From: Eggerthella sinensis
GTDB taxonomy: Bacteria > Actinomycetota > Coriobacteriia > Coriobacteriales > Eggerthellaceae
Assembly: GCF_003339815.1 (NCBI RefSeq)
Contig: NZ_PPTT01000033.1
Span: 1 to 43,494, forward strand
DNA: 43,494 nt
Direction of reading: 5' to 3'
Below, piece by piece: positions 7,924-16,185 of this stretch; the first letter of the stretch is position 1, and the number at the start of each line of letters is the position of its first letter. Under the pieces are notes generated by a model. The model did not search any database. It saw only the letters and a program-made list of their open reading frames with translations, and was not told the DNA's origin. The position numbers and the translations under genes were made by a program.

Positions 7924-8544
7924 ATGACCGAGAAGAATCCGACGCGCCGAACGTTCGTCGTGGGCGGCGCGGCCCTCGTTGCGAGCATCGTCATCGGAGC
8001 CGGCGTGCGACCCTTCGTCGCCGAGGCCGACGTGCTGCGGCCGCCCGGCGCGCTCGCCGAAGACGAGTTCATGGCGCGCTGCATCAAGTGCGAGCGCTGC
8101 ACCAGCGTGTGCCCCACCGGAATCATCGAACCGCTCGGCGTCGAGGGCGGGCTGCTGCAAGCCCGCACCCCCACGCTCAGCTTCGTGAACGACAGCTGCA
8201 CGTTCTGCGACCTCTGCCGCCAGGTGTGCCCCACCGGCGCCATCGACGCCGTGGACGCATGGGCCCCCGACCAGGGGCGCATCGGCTGCGCCATCCTGCA
8301 CGAGGATCGTTGCCTGGCGTTTCTCGAGACGAACAGCTGCGGCATCTGCGTGGACGCATGCCCTTACGAGGCGCTCTCGTTCGACGCCGGACGTCGACCC
8401 GTGGTGGACGAAACCGCGTGCAACGGCTGCGGCGAGTGCGTGAAGATCTGCCCCGCGAACGTGTTCACCTCGTTCAGCGGAGGCAAGGCACGCGGTATCG
8501 AAGTGGTGACCGAAACGACGTTCCGAGCAAGGAGTGATGCATGA
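7924..8544 (+). CDS. Tat-exported four-cluster ferredoxin, NapG-like (1)
   Basis: A 206-residue periplasmic-side Fe-S protein. The N-terminus has TRRTFVVGG (7-15) and a hydrophobic stretch to about 33, a Tat signal or uncleaved anchor. Four [4Fe-4S] sites follow: Cys53/56/59/63, Cys92/95/98/102, Cys130/139/142/146 and Cys166/169/172/176. The third, with its wide first gap, is characteristic of NapG/MauM ferredoxins. Partnered with NapH, NapG carries electrons from quinol to a periplasmic reductase. The gene begins 16 bases after the chaperone and its stop overlaps the next start by ATGA, so it is translationally coupled to NapH. No nap catalytic gene is present, so the acceptor is unknown. 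Confidence 0.9.
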   Translation: MTEKNPTRRTFVVGGAALVASIVIGAGVRPFVAEADVLRPPGALAEDEFMARCIKCERCTSVCPTGIIEPLGVEGGLLQARTPTLSFVNDSCTFCDLCRQVCPTGAIDAVDAWAPDQGRIGCAILHEDRCLAFLETNSCGICVDACPYEALSFDAGRRPVVDETACNGCGECVKICPANVFTSFSGGKARGIEVVTETTFRARSDA

Positions 8545-9434
8545 TGAAGCAGGGCGATCGCATAACGAAGGCGCGCGTCGTCACGCTCAGCCTCGTGTTC
8601 GTGGCCGTCATCGCGTCGCTCGCGTTCGACCTCGGTCTCGGCACGCCGTCGTCGTTCGGCATCGGGCAGTTCTTCTTGCTGTGCCCGCTCGGCGGCCTCG
8701 AAGCGCTGCTGGCAAGCAAGGCCCTCGTCCCCGTCACCCTCATCTCGCTCGCCGTGGTAGTGGCCTTCGCGCTGCTGTTCGGCCGCGCCTGGTGCGCCTG
8801 GGGCTGCCCGGCGCCCGTCATCAGGAAGTTCTTCAAGCGCGAAGCCCCCTCAACCTCAACCTGCACCCCTTCTCCTTGCGCCGCGAGCAAACCATGCGAA
8901 CCAGCCAACGCCATCCGCGACGTAAGAGGGGGAAATCGAGGCGCCTCCCTCCGTCATCTCCTCCGCGATCGGCGCACCTGGGTTCTCGGCGCCGTGCTCG
9001 TGGCCACCATCGTCGCGGGGCTTCCGCTGTTCTGCCTCGTGTGCCCCGTCGGGCTCACGTTCGGCACCGTGGGGTCGCTCTGGCACCTCATCGTGGACAA
9101 GCAAGTGACCATGTCGGCCATCGTGTTCCCCGCCGCGCTGCTCATCGAACTCGTGCTGTACCGGAAGTGGTGCATGAACCTGTGCCCCATCGCGGGGCTG
9201 CTCAACATCTTCGGCCAGTTCGCGCGCCTGTTCCGTCCGCGCGTCGACGCATCAACCTGCCTGCGGCGCTCCGAGGGCAAGCCCTGCACGGTATGCGCCG
9301 CCGTGTGCAGCGAGCGCATCGACCTCCACGCCGACGACGCCGCCATTCAACTGGGCGAATGCACGCGCTGCGGCGAGTGCGTCAAGCACTGCCCCACCGC
9401 CTCCATCCGCATCGAAGCAAAACCCGAGCGGTAA
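8541..9434 (+). CDS. NapH-like membrane ferredoxin, quinol oxidase partner (1)
   Basis: A 297-residue inner-membrane protein with about four to five transmembrane segments and the paired Cys-Pro motifs of the NapH family: AWCAWGCP, CLVCPVGLTF and KWCMNLCPIAG. Two cytoplasmic cluster motifs lie near the C-terminus (CTVCAAVC, less standard, and CTRCGECVKHCP). Between the first two motifs is a Ser/Thr/Cys/Pro-rich loop (about 112-140) containing three extra Cys. NapH proteins take electrons from menaquinol and pass them to NapG. It overlaps the NapG gene by four bases. Its stop lies only 9 bases from the end of the convergent LuxR gene, leaving no room for a separate terminator. Confidence 0.9.
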   Translation: MMKQGDRITKARVVTLSLVFVAVIASLAFDLGLGTPSSFGIGQFFLLCPLGGLEALLASKALVPVTLISLAVVVAFALLFGRAWCAWGCPAPVIRKFFKREAPSTSTCTPSPCAASKPCEPANAIRDVRGGNRGASLRHLLRDRRTWVLGAVLVATIVAGLPLFCLVCPVGLTFGTVGSLWHLIVDKQVTMSAIVFPAALLIELVLYRKWCMNLCPIAGLLNIFGQFARLFRPRVDASTCLRRSEGKPCTVCAAVCSERIDLHADDAAIQLGECTRCGECVKHCPTASIRIEAKPER

Positions 9435-9443
9435 CGCCCCGCC

Positions 9444-10940
9444 CTACCCTTCCAGAAAGTCGAGGAGTTCTTGGCGCGTGTGCACGTCGAGCTTCGTGTA
9501 GATGGCGCGCAGGTGCGAGCGCACCGTGTTCTTCGAGATGGTGAAGTTGTCGGCAATCCAGTTGGCGCTGCGGCCCTGCGCGAACAGGTCGAGGATTTCC
9601 AGCTCGCGCTGCGACAGCCCGTAACGCGGATCGGTCGCCCGCGCGATGCCGGCGGGCGCGACGGGCTCCTCCTCGACGGTGGACTCGGGCTCGCACGCCG
9701 CGCCGGGAACGCGCGCAATGCGCTCGTTCGGCCCCGTTCCGTCCACCGACCAGGCCATAACCCGCTTGAGATCCGTCTCGGGGAACACGTACACCAGCAC
9801 CACGACCACGAGGAAGGCCAGCCCGACGCCCACACCCATGCGCACGACGGCCTCGCCATAGTACGGCGCGATGAGCGAACCCACCGCCCAGCCGCCCGTC
9901 GACGCGAGGAAGTACACGCCCTGCCCCACGCCGAACACGCGCACCGGCGACAGGTCGAAGCGAAACGCCAGGTACGCCATGAAGCACGAGAACACGAGCC
10001 AGAGCGCCTCTTTCCCGATGCTCAAAAACGCGATGTCGAAGCCGAAGCACGTCGCCAGCATCATGGCCATGCCCAGCACCATGAGTGCCGAGTACACCTG
10101 CCGCGCGCCGCGCACGGCGTCGCCGCGGTTCACCAGCACGGCGATGAGCACCGCAATGACGCCGATGCAGAACACGATGACGGTGCCTTCACGCGCGAAC
10201 AGCTCGGTACCCGCCAACGCGCTCGTGATGCCTTTGCCCACGCCCGCCGTGACCGCAACGAGCGCCGACGCCACCACGAGCTTGCGGTAGATGCGCCGCT
10301 CGGGCGAGCGCCGATCACGTCGTTCGCCCACGCCCGACACCGTCGACGAGAACGGGTCGACCGAGCCCATCACCAGCAGCAAGCTCGACATCAGCGGCAG
10401 CGCCGCGATGTAGAACAGCCGCCATTCGGCCGGCACGCCCACGCCCACGAAGTACAGCAGCGAAGCGAGCAGCAGCGCGATAGCGCCTGCCGTGAGCGAG
10501 TCGCCCAGCGACACGCTGCCATAGATACGCCCCACTTTCAGACACAGAAACGACGTGCCCACACCCGTGAGCAGGGCCGCTATCACGAAGAACGCGCCTG
10601 CGCCCATGATCACCGAGAACCCCAACAAGATGGTGGACAGCGTGGCGAGCGCTCCGAACCCGACGACCACGACCCGCTTGTCAACGAGCTGCGTCACCCG
10701 CTTCCATGCGAACGCCGCCGCGAACATCGACGCCGCAATGCCGAGCGTCGAGAACAGGTACATTTGATAGACGTAGGACGTCTGAGATTCCGCCGGGAAC
10801 ATGCGCATGATCTCCGTGGAGTTGTAGCACAGCCAAATCCACGCCCACCACGCGCCCAACCCCAGAAACCGCAGGTAAGGCCACTGCTCCGCCAATGGCG
10901 AAGCCTGCTCCTCGTATTCCGCTCTGCGCCCATCGCCCAT
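9444..10940 (-). CDS. Membrane-embedded LuxR-type regulator (downstream of operon 1)
   Basis: A 498-residue protein with about 12 hydrophobic segments (35-400), an acidic linker and a LuxR HTH at 440-498 (YGLSQRELEILDLFAQG, then SKNTVRSHLRAIYTKLDV). The frame stays open to 11177, but the upstream part runs through repeats. The ATG at 10940 is chosen because GAGGGGG precedes it and homology to the other regulators begins there. Unlike the other LuxR genes here it is not divergent from a reductase: it lies on the same strand as, and downstream of, operon 1, separated from it by two hairpins, and converges on the TorD-NapGH operon. Its target is unclear; an ancestral partner reductase may have been lost or rearranged. 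Confidence 0.88.
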   Translation of the reverse strand: MGDGRRAEYEEQASPLAEQWPYLRFLGLGAWWAWIWLCYNSTEIMRMFPAESQTSYVYQMYLFSTLGIAASMFAAAFAWKRVTQLVDKRVVVVGFGALATLSTILLGFSVIMGAGAFFVIAALLTGVGTSFLCLKVGRIYGSVSLGDSLTAGAIALLLASLLYFVGVGVPAEWRLFYIAALPLMSSLLLVMGSVDPFSSTVSGVGERRDRRSPERRIYRKLVVASALVAVTAGVGKGITSALAGTELFAREGTVIVFCIGVIAVLIAVLVNRGDAVRGARQVYSALMVLGMAMMLATCFGFDIAFLSIGKEALWLVFSCFMAYLAFRFDLSPVRVFGVGQGVYFLASTGGWAVGSLIAPYYGEAVVRMGVGVGLAFLVVVVLVYVFPETDLKRVMAWSVDGTGPNERIARVPGAACEPESTVEEEPVAPAGIARATDPRYGLSQRELEILDLFAQGRSANWIADNFTISKNTVRSHLRAIYTKLDVHTRQELLDFLEG

Positions 10941-11011
10941 GGAATCCCCCTCAATTTCAAACCCGCTCCATGGTAGCACAGCCCTCCAAACCCTGACTTC
11001 GCAGCTACGCA

Positions 11012-11084
11012 AAACCCCTCCCCGGTAGCGATTCGCCCGTTTGCAAGGGGGTTGGGGAAGCGAATCGCGACCGAGGAGGGGTTT
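11012..11084. repeat. Element a, copy 1 (long hairpin, conserved loop)
   Basis: Stem arms 11012-11035 and 11061-11084 pair over 24 positions with two mismatches. The inner GCGATTCG/CGAATCGC helix closes a 25-nt loop holding GTTTGCAAGGGGGTTGGGGA. The same loop is found in copies 2-4 with different but still pairing stems. It lies downstream of C1, beyond element b. Confidence 0.8.
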
Positions 11085-11122
11085 GGGGAGCTCTCCCTCG
11101 TGAGCTGCGGACCGGAGCCCCC

Positions 11123-11183
11123 CCCCAATTGCGCCCGCAGGGGGTCTTGCGGGATGGGAGGGGCTCCGCGGGCGCAATTGGGG
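11123..11183. repeat. Element b, single copy after C1
   Basis: Perfect 16-bp inverted repeat (11123-11138 with 11168-11183) around a 29-nt G-rich loop containing GGGGGTCTTGCGGGATGGGA. It begins 8 bases past the C1 stop codon, where a terminator is expected, but has no T-run. Confidence 0.75.
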
Positions 11184-11190
11184 AGGCCGC

Positions 11191-12099
11191 CTAGTAGAAC
11201 ATGAAGACGCTCAGACCCAGGTTGTAGAAGACCACGCGCAGGCAGACGGCGCCGATCAGCGCGGCGGCCAGGGCCAGGGTTCCCCAGAGCTTCCAGTTGC
11301 CGGACTTGCGGCCGAGGAAGCAGGCGACGAGCGGGACGAGGGCGCCCACGAGGACCGCGCCCGCCCACAAAAGCGGGGCCTGGCCGGCCACCGTCGCGGC
11401 GGCGTCGGCCATGGCCTTCGTGGGGTGCGTCGGGTCGAAGTAGTAGCCGACGGTCGCGAAGGAGCCCGCGGAGAGCTGGAGGAAGGCGGCGAAGGAGGCG
11501 GCGGTCGCGGCGTTGACGAGCGCGCCGACCAGCGGGATCAAACCTGCAGGACCCTCAACATCGGCTGCGCGCATGGCAGGTTGCTCCCCGGGGTCGCCTG
11601 CAGCCATGGTTGAGAAGGCGGACGCGAGGAGTTGGTACGTCACGGGTCCCAGGACGCAGGCCTCGCCGAGGACCGCCAGGATCCAGAGCACGCTGTCCCA
11701 CGCCGGGCGGGCGGCCATGGTGTAGCTGTGCGCCATGACGGCCACGAGCACGACGGACATCGCGAGCGACAGCGCGGCCAGCCACTTCGGCACGCCGCTC
11801 CCCTTCCGCAGGAACACGAAGTACACGACCATCAGGGCCACGACCACCACGATCGCGATCAGCTCCTGGGTGATGCCGCTCGTAATATGTCCGAAGCCGT
11901 TGAAGATGCGCTCCCAGTGCTCCAAATGGAAGAACACCGCGATCCCGCCGACGGCCAGCAAAACGGCGGACGCCACCAGCGAGGCCATCTGCCCGCGCCC
12001 GCCGTCACCGCGCAGCGCCGCGAGCGCCTGCGCCCCGAACAACCCCGCGCTCCACGCCACCAGCGTAGTGAAAATGATGAGAGGCCATTGGAGTTCCAT
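11191..12099 (-). CDS. DmsC-like membrane anchor, operon 1 (C1)
   Basis: A 302-residue integral membrane protein with eight hydrophobic segments, like DmsC-type anchors that bind menaquinol and tether the Fe-S subunit. Conserved through all four C proteins here are the start MELQWPL, FFHLxHWERIFNGFGH (about 57-72) between helices 2 and 3, and AHSYxMAARPAWDS. His and Glu in this region could contact quinol; that is inference. The ATG at 12099 overlaps the B1 stop (TAATG) and GGGGGAGGAATA precedes it, so the ATG six codons upstream is rejected. The protein is identical to C2, although the A and B partners differ. Confidence 0.9.
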   Translation of the reverse strand: MELQWPLIIFTTLVAWSAGLFGAQALAALRGDGGRGQMASLVASAVLLAVGGIAVFFHLEHWERIFNGFGHITSGITQELIAIVVVVALMVVYFVFLRKGSGVPKWLAALSLAMSVVLVAVMAHSYTMAARPAWDSVLWILAVLGEACVLGPVTYQLLASAFSTMAAGDPGEQPAMRAADVEGPAGLIPLVGALVNAATAASFAAFLQLSAGSFATVGYYFDPTHPTKAMADAAATVAGQAPLLWAGAVLVGALVPLVACFLGRKSGNWKLWGTLALAAALIGAVCLRVVFYNLGLSVFMFY

Positions 12100-12764
12100 T
12101 ATTCCTCCCCCTTCCAATCGCGATTGCGCAGGATGAACGCGAAGTTCGGATTGTTCCCCACGTTCGGCAGATGGTGCAGGTCGGTGCGTTCGTCATACGC
12201 TTGCGCCAGCTCGCCCAGCGTCACGCGGTTGCCCTCGTATAGGCTGTCGTAGGTGCGGTCGGTCTCGTAGCCCACCGCAGGCGCTTCGAACGACGCGATG
12301 CCCTCGTCCAAATCGCCGAAGAATCGCGCACGACCGCCGCATTGGATGACGCACTGCGGCAAGCCGCCCTGTTCCACAATCTGCTCGCACAGCGTGCACT
12401 TCTCCACCACGCGCTCCTGCTCGTTCAGATAGCGAACGTTGTAGGGGCAGGCCATGGCGCAGAACTGGCAACCGATGCACTTCGACTTGTCAATCTGCAC
12501 GGTGCCGTCCTCAAGCTTGTGCGAGGCGCCCGTCGGGCACACGCGCACGCACTCGGGGTCGTCGCAGTGCTGGCATTGCACGGGCAGGTAGTACATCTCC
12601 ACGTCATGCCACGTCGTTCCGCCCTCTTTGAGCGAAGGACCGATGCGCAGCACCTTGTTCCAATAGCTTCCCACGGGCACGTTGTTCACGGCCTTGCACG
12701 CCACCATGCAGGCCAAACATCCCACGCACCGATTGAGGTCGGTGACAATCGCATACTGCGTCAT
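12099..12764 (-). CDS. Four-cluster Fe-S electron-transfer subunit, operon 1 (B1)
   Basis: A 221-residue DmsB/NrfC-type ferredoxin linking anchor C to catalytic subunit A. Four cluster sites are visible: Cys13/16/19/23, Cys64/67/72/76, Cys96/99/102/106 and Cys123/126/138/142. There is no signal peptide; such subunits are normally exported together with the Tat-bearing A subunit. The last 70 residues, where the four B proteins differ most, include LHHLPNVGNNPNF and probably contact A. The gene starts 3 bases after A1 and overlaps C1 by one base, so A, B and C are one operon. Confidence 0.93.
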   Translation of the reverse strand: MTQYAIVTDLNRCVGCLACMVACKAVNNVPVGSYWNKVLRIGPSLKEGGTTWHDVEMYYLPVQCQHCDDPECVRVCPTGASHKLEDGTVQIDKSKCIGCQFCAMACPYNVRYLNEQERVVEKCTLCEQIVEQGGLPQCVIQCGGRARFFGDLDEGIASFEAPAVGYETDRTYDSLYEGNRVTLGELAQAYDERTDLHHLPNVGNNPNFAFILRNRDWKGEE

Positions 12765-12767
12765 GGC

Positions 12768-15700
12768 TTACGCCTCCTCTCGTATCTCGTAGTTCGGCAG
12801 CCATTCCTTCAGGCGCGGGTCGGACGCGTCGTAGATGATTTCGGTGCCGTCCTCCGGCGCGCACGGGACAACCTTGCCGTCGGGGCAGTTCTCGGGCGTG
12901 GCCTTGTATATCTTCACCGGCACGCCGCGCATATGATGCGAGCTGATGAACTTGTCCTGGCCGTGCGGGTCCCAGATGCACTCGATGTTCGACAGCATGC
13001 AACCGTGCGTCGGCGCGGGCAGCTCGGGGAACCACCACGCGTGCTCGGCGTTCGCCCAGCCTTTCGCGATGCCGTAATACAGGTCCACGCACTGGCGCAC
13101 CTTGCCCCATTCGGTTTCGATCCACGCCCAATCTCCCTGTTCAAGACCCAGCTCGGCAGCATCGTCGGGGTTGATTTCCAGGCGCGGCGCCGGCCATAGC
13201 TCGCGACACCACGGCAGCTGCCGGTGCTCGGAGTGGAAGTACACGGGAATGCGGCGACCGGTGGTGAGGATGATGGGGTACTCGTTCAGATCGATCTCGC
13301 CGCCATCGGCAGACGACGAGGGCGGTTCGTAGTTCGGCATCATTTCCTTGATGGGGTCGAACTTGCCCGGCTCGAATTCGTTCGCCATGTCGATGCAATA
13401 CGTCTCGAACGCCATGGACCAGAACTCCACGAGCGCGTTGGGCGTCGGGCAGCCGAAGTTGTTCACGGGCTGACCCGCCTCGTCGACCGACCACGGCGCG
13501 GCCGTGCAGGCATCCTTGCCCATGCGCATCCAGCCGGTTTCGAAACGACGATAGGTGCCCCAACGATCAGGTTCGATCTCCTTGGCGTTGATCCACCCGT
13601 TCTCTTGGAAGTCCTTCTTGAAGTCTTCGAAGTGCTCCCATTTGCAGCCCGGATAGGGCGTGCTGAAACCGGACTTCTCGTTGTGCGCCTGGAACCAGTC
13701 CTCCAAACGGTCGTCGTGATGGTACGCGCCCGGAGCATCGCCCTTGATGTTCGTCCACGTTCCGTTGGGATTGCCCTGTTTTTCGATCGCCTCGAAGATC
13801 AGACGGTTGATGTCGTAGTCGAACTTCGTGTCCGCCGGCGGCTCGATGGCGCGCTGCGTGAGCCCGATGCCGCCCGAAGCGCCCTGGCTCACGCGGATGT
13901 TGTTCAGCTCGGTCCAGTGCTGGCACGGCAGCAGGATGTCGGCCATCTCGGTTCCGGGATGGTGGAACATGTTGATGTCCACCCAAAAGTCCAGCTTGGA
14001 GAGGGCTTCCCACGCCAACGTGGCGTTGGACATGTTCATGAACGATCCGGACTCGTTGATGCCGCCCTTGAGCGGGTACGGATCGCCGGTGATGCACGCC
14101 TCCCACAAGCAGGTGGCGTCGGCCCACTCGTTGTAGTACGGCAGGATGGGGAACTTGTCGCCGCCCACCATGTTGCCGAGGACCTCGCGACGGTCGGGGA
14201 TGTTCGTGGGTTCCAGCTTGACGTCGGGCAGGTAGAACGGCGGGCACTGCGGCTCTCCGGTAATGGCCTCCATGCCCTTCAGCGTCCACTTGACCTCCTG
14301 CGGCATGTTGGAGCCGGGAGCGGCCGTGGCCTGCTCGTCCACCGGCGTGCGCGTGAGACCGCGGTTGCCAGCAGGGCCGTCGAAGTTGCCGGTCATGTAC
14401 GAGAGGTGCAGCACGGCGCGCACGGTCTGGGCGCAGTTGCCAACCTGGTCGGGAGCGAGGTTCAGATGGATACCGCCGTTTCCGTACGTCTGGCCCGCCG
14501 GACGCGTCGCCCACACAAGGCACGCCTCCTCCACGAGCGAGGGATCGAGGCCCGTCTTCTCCTGGCACCATTCCGGCGTGCAGTCTTTCACGGACTCCTC
14601 CAGGTACGCCCACACGGGCTTGGCAACGTGCTTCGTGCCATCGGCCAGCTCGATCTCGTGCGTGCCCTGCAGGTCGAAGTCGATGCCGGCTTCTTCAAGC
14701 TCCCAGAACGACAGCGGCGGCAGGTAGCCCTCCTGCGACGTTCCCTGGTACACGACTTCCATCTGGTCGCGCGTCGGCGCAACGTGGTTGCAGCCTTCCC
14801 ACTGCGTTACGTCGGCGTCCCAGTACACCAGACCGCCCGCGCCGTCGTTGGCGTTTTTGTTCCACGCGTAGAACTTGTGCGGGCTGCCGCCTTCTTTCAG
14901 GTCGCTCTCCTTCAGCAGGCGCGTCTTCAACTTCGTGCCGATCAGGTCTTCGAGCGGCGGCACTTGGACGGGCGACGACAGGTCGATGTAGCGCCCGCCC
15001 GTGGGCTCCATGTCCTCCACCACCAAGAGCGACGCATCGGTCCAGCGCTTGACGAATTCCCAGTCCACCAGGTCGTTCTTGATGATGATATGCTGCCAGC
15101 ACAGAGCGAGCGCCCCGTCGGTGCCAGGCTTGAGATTGAGCCAGTAATCGGCCTCCTTGCCGGAGCCGGACAGGCGCGGGTCGATGCAGATGTGCACGTC
15201 GGCCTCGGTCATCTTGTCCACGAGGTTGCGGCAGCTGTCGTCGTAGTTCGAGTTCTCGGGCGCGGTGCCCCACTGCACGTACACGCGCGGACCGTCGCGC
15301 AATGCCATCCACGGCGCGCCGTCAACCGAGCTGATCCACCCCATGAGACGACGGGGGCCCTTGCATATCTCGGACGCCACGTGCGCGTTCGGCGTTTCGA
15401 ACAGCCACTTGTAGAACGCGTAAGGGCCGTACACCCACTGGCGCGACGTGCCCGCCATGTTGAAGATGGACTGTCCGCCGTACCGGTCGATGATCTCCTG
15501 GAACTTCTCGCCGATGGTCTGCATGGCCTCGTCCCACGTGATGCGCACCCAACCGGGGTCCTCGCCCTTGGGATTCGTGCGCTTCATGGGATGGTAGATG
15601 CGGTCGGGGTGGTACGCCGCCTGAATGGACGATTGCGACTTGCCGCAGCAGTTGCCGCTCGACTGGAACGACGACTGGTCGCCCTCCACCTTCACGGCAC

Positions 15701-15914
15701 GTCCGTCCTGGACGGTCACCCACACGCCGCACTCCATCTTGCCGCACCCGCGACAGCACGTGCGCACGCGCTTGATTTCGCCGCCGCGCGACGACGCGTC
15801 GGCGTCCTCGGCAAGCGCCGCCTGCGGGGCAACCGATGCCGCGCAGGCCAGGGCTGCTCCCGTCACCGCGGTGAGCTTCGTGAACGCGCGGCGCGTCAGA
15901 TTGAGCTTTCCCAT
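12768..15914 (-). CDS. Tat-exported molybdopterin oxidoreductase, operon 1 (A1)
   Basis: A 1048-residue catalytic subunit of the DMSO reductase superfamily. It has Tat motif LTRRAFTKL (6-14) and an N-terminal [4Fe-4S] site, Cys54/57/62 with Cys89 or 90. Next come a Mo-bisPGD core with GTSR (155-158) and EICKGPR (182-188), whose Cys184 is the likely Mo ligand, and a C-terminal cofactor domain with YFHSEHRQLPWCRELWPAPR and LEQGDWAWIE. The size, CKGPR motif and separate B and C genes fit the Eggerthellaceae expansion that includes catechol dehydroxylases; the substrate cannot be read from sequence. GGAGGAGGA precedes the start. A divergent LuxR gene (16186) and paired direct repeats suggest substrate-induced expression. 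Confidence 0.93.
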   Translation of the reverse strand: MGKLNLTRRAFTKLTAVTGAALACAASVAPQAALAEDADASSRGGEIKRVRTCCRGCGKMECGVWVTVQDGRAVKVEGDQSSFQSSGNCCGKSQSSIQAAYHPDRIYHPMKRTNPKGEDPGWVRITWDEAMQTIGEKFQEIIDRYGGQSIFNMAGTSRQWVYGPYAFYKWLFETPNAHVASEICKGPRRLMGWISSVDGAPWMALRDGPRVYVQWGTAPENSNYDDSCRNLVDKMTEADVHICIDPRLSGSGKEADYWLNLKPGTDGALALCWQHIIIKNDLVDWEFVKRWTDASLLVVEDMEPTGGRYIDLSSPVQVPPLEDLIGTKLKTRLLKESDLKEGGSPHKFYAWNKNANDGAGGLVYWDADVTQWEGCNHVAPTRDQMEVVYQGTSQEGYLPPLSFWELEEAGIDFDLQGTHEIELADGTKHVAKPVWAYLEESVKDCTPEWCQEKTGLDPSLVEEACLVWATRPAGQTYGNGGIHLNLAPDQVGNCAQTVRAVLHLSYMTGNFDGPAGNRGLTRTPVDEQATAAPGSNMPQEVKWTLKGMEAITGEPQCPPFYLPDVKLEPTNIPDRREVLGNMVGGDKFPILPYYNEWADATCLWEACITGDPYPLKGGINESGSFMNMSNATLAWEALSKLDFWVDINMFHHPGTEMADILLPCQHWTELNNIRVSQGASGGIGLTQRAIEPPADTKFDYDINRLIFEAIEKQGNPNGTWTNIKGDAPGAYHHDDRLEDWFQAHNEKSGFSTPYPGCKWEHFEDFKKDFQENGWINAKEIEPDRWGTYRRFETGWMRMGKDACTAAPWSVDEAGQPVNNFGCPTPNALVEFWSMAFETYCIDMANEFEPGKFDPIKEMMPNYEPPSSSADGGEIDLNEYPIILTTGRRIPVYFHSEHRQLPWCRELWPAPRLEINPDDAAELGLEQGDWAWIETEWGKVRQCVDLYYGIAKGWANAEHAWWFPELPAPTHGCMLSNIECIWDPHGQDKFISSHHMRGVPVKIYKATPENCPDGKVVPCAPEDGTEIIYDASDPRLKEWLPNYEIREEA

Positions 15915-16185
15915 TCCTCCTCCTTATTCTCGTCTTGAGCACGGGGCGCATGAGCCCCTCTCACTTGCACGAGTGTGCCCGGCGCTCAGGCGAAACGCAT
16001 CATGCATTTCTGCGAAAAAAGCGCCCGTAGCGGCTCGTTCGCATCATGCATTTCCCATGATTTTGGAGAAATACCTGATGAAGACGGTGCCGCTTCCGAA
16101 CGCGCCAGCGGGCGCTTCCCCTTCGAGCGCGGTTGGGCGTGCTATAGTTTCCGCATGGGGATTATCGAATCTGGGGGGATTTGAG
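15915..16185. promoter_or_regulatory. Divergent control region, A1/LuxR
   Basis: Contains no gene. A 15-bp direct repeat, CGCATCATGCATTTC, occurs at 15996-16010 and 16040-16054, starts 44 bases apart (about four helical turns). CATGATTTT follows the second copy. A plus-strand -10, TATAGT, lies at 16143-16148, 37 bases before the LuxR start. Confidence 0.6.

Larger units (their letters stand above)
11120..12108. repeat. Duplicated tract, copy 1 (C gene plus element b)
   Basis: About 990 bases nearly identical, in the same orientation, to 17979-18967. By eye there are four substitutions, clustered at 11236-11262 and all silent. The tract covers hairpin b, the whole C gene and its ribosome-binding site, then ends abruptly just inside the B gene. 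Confidence 0.85.

Noticed and set aside
10941-11177. N-terminal extension of the LuxR gene at 9444 to an ATG at 11177
   Set aside because: The extension runs through hairpins a and b, its translation has no family likeness, and ATG 10940 has a ribosome-binding site.
13224-15938. A 904-codon open frame on the plus strand opposite A1, and a 1110-codon one opposite A3 (26149-29481)
   Set aside because: They are mirror frames of GC-rich genes. Their translations are His/Arg/Val-rich without domains, and the minus-strand frames carry clear Tat, Fe-S and Mo-cofactor motifs.
15625-16185. Upstream start for the LuxR gene of operon 1
   Set aside because: It would overlap the A1 gene and the whole divergent promoter; paralogues begin near residue 1 of the 16186 start.
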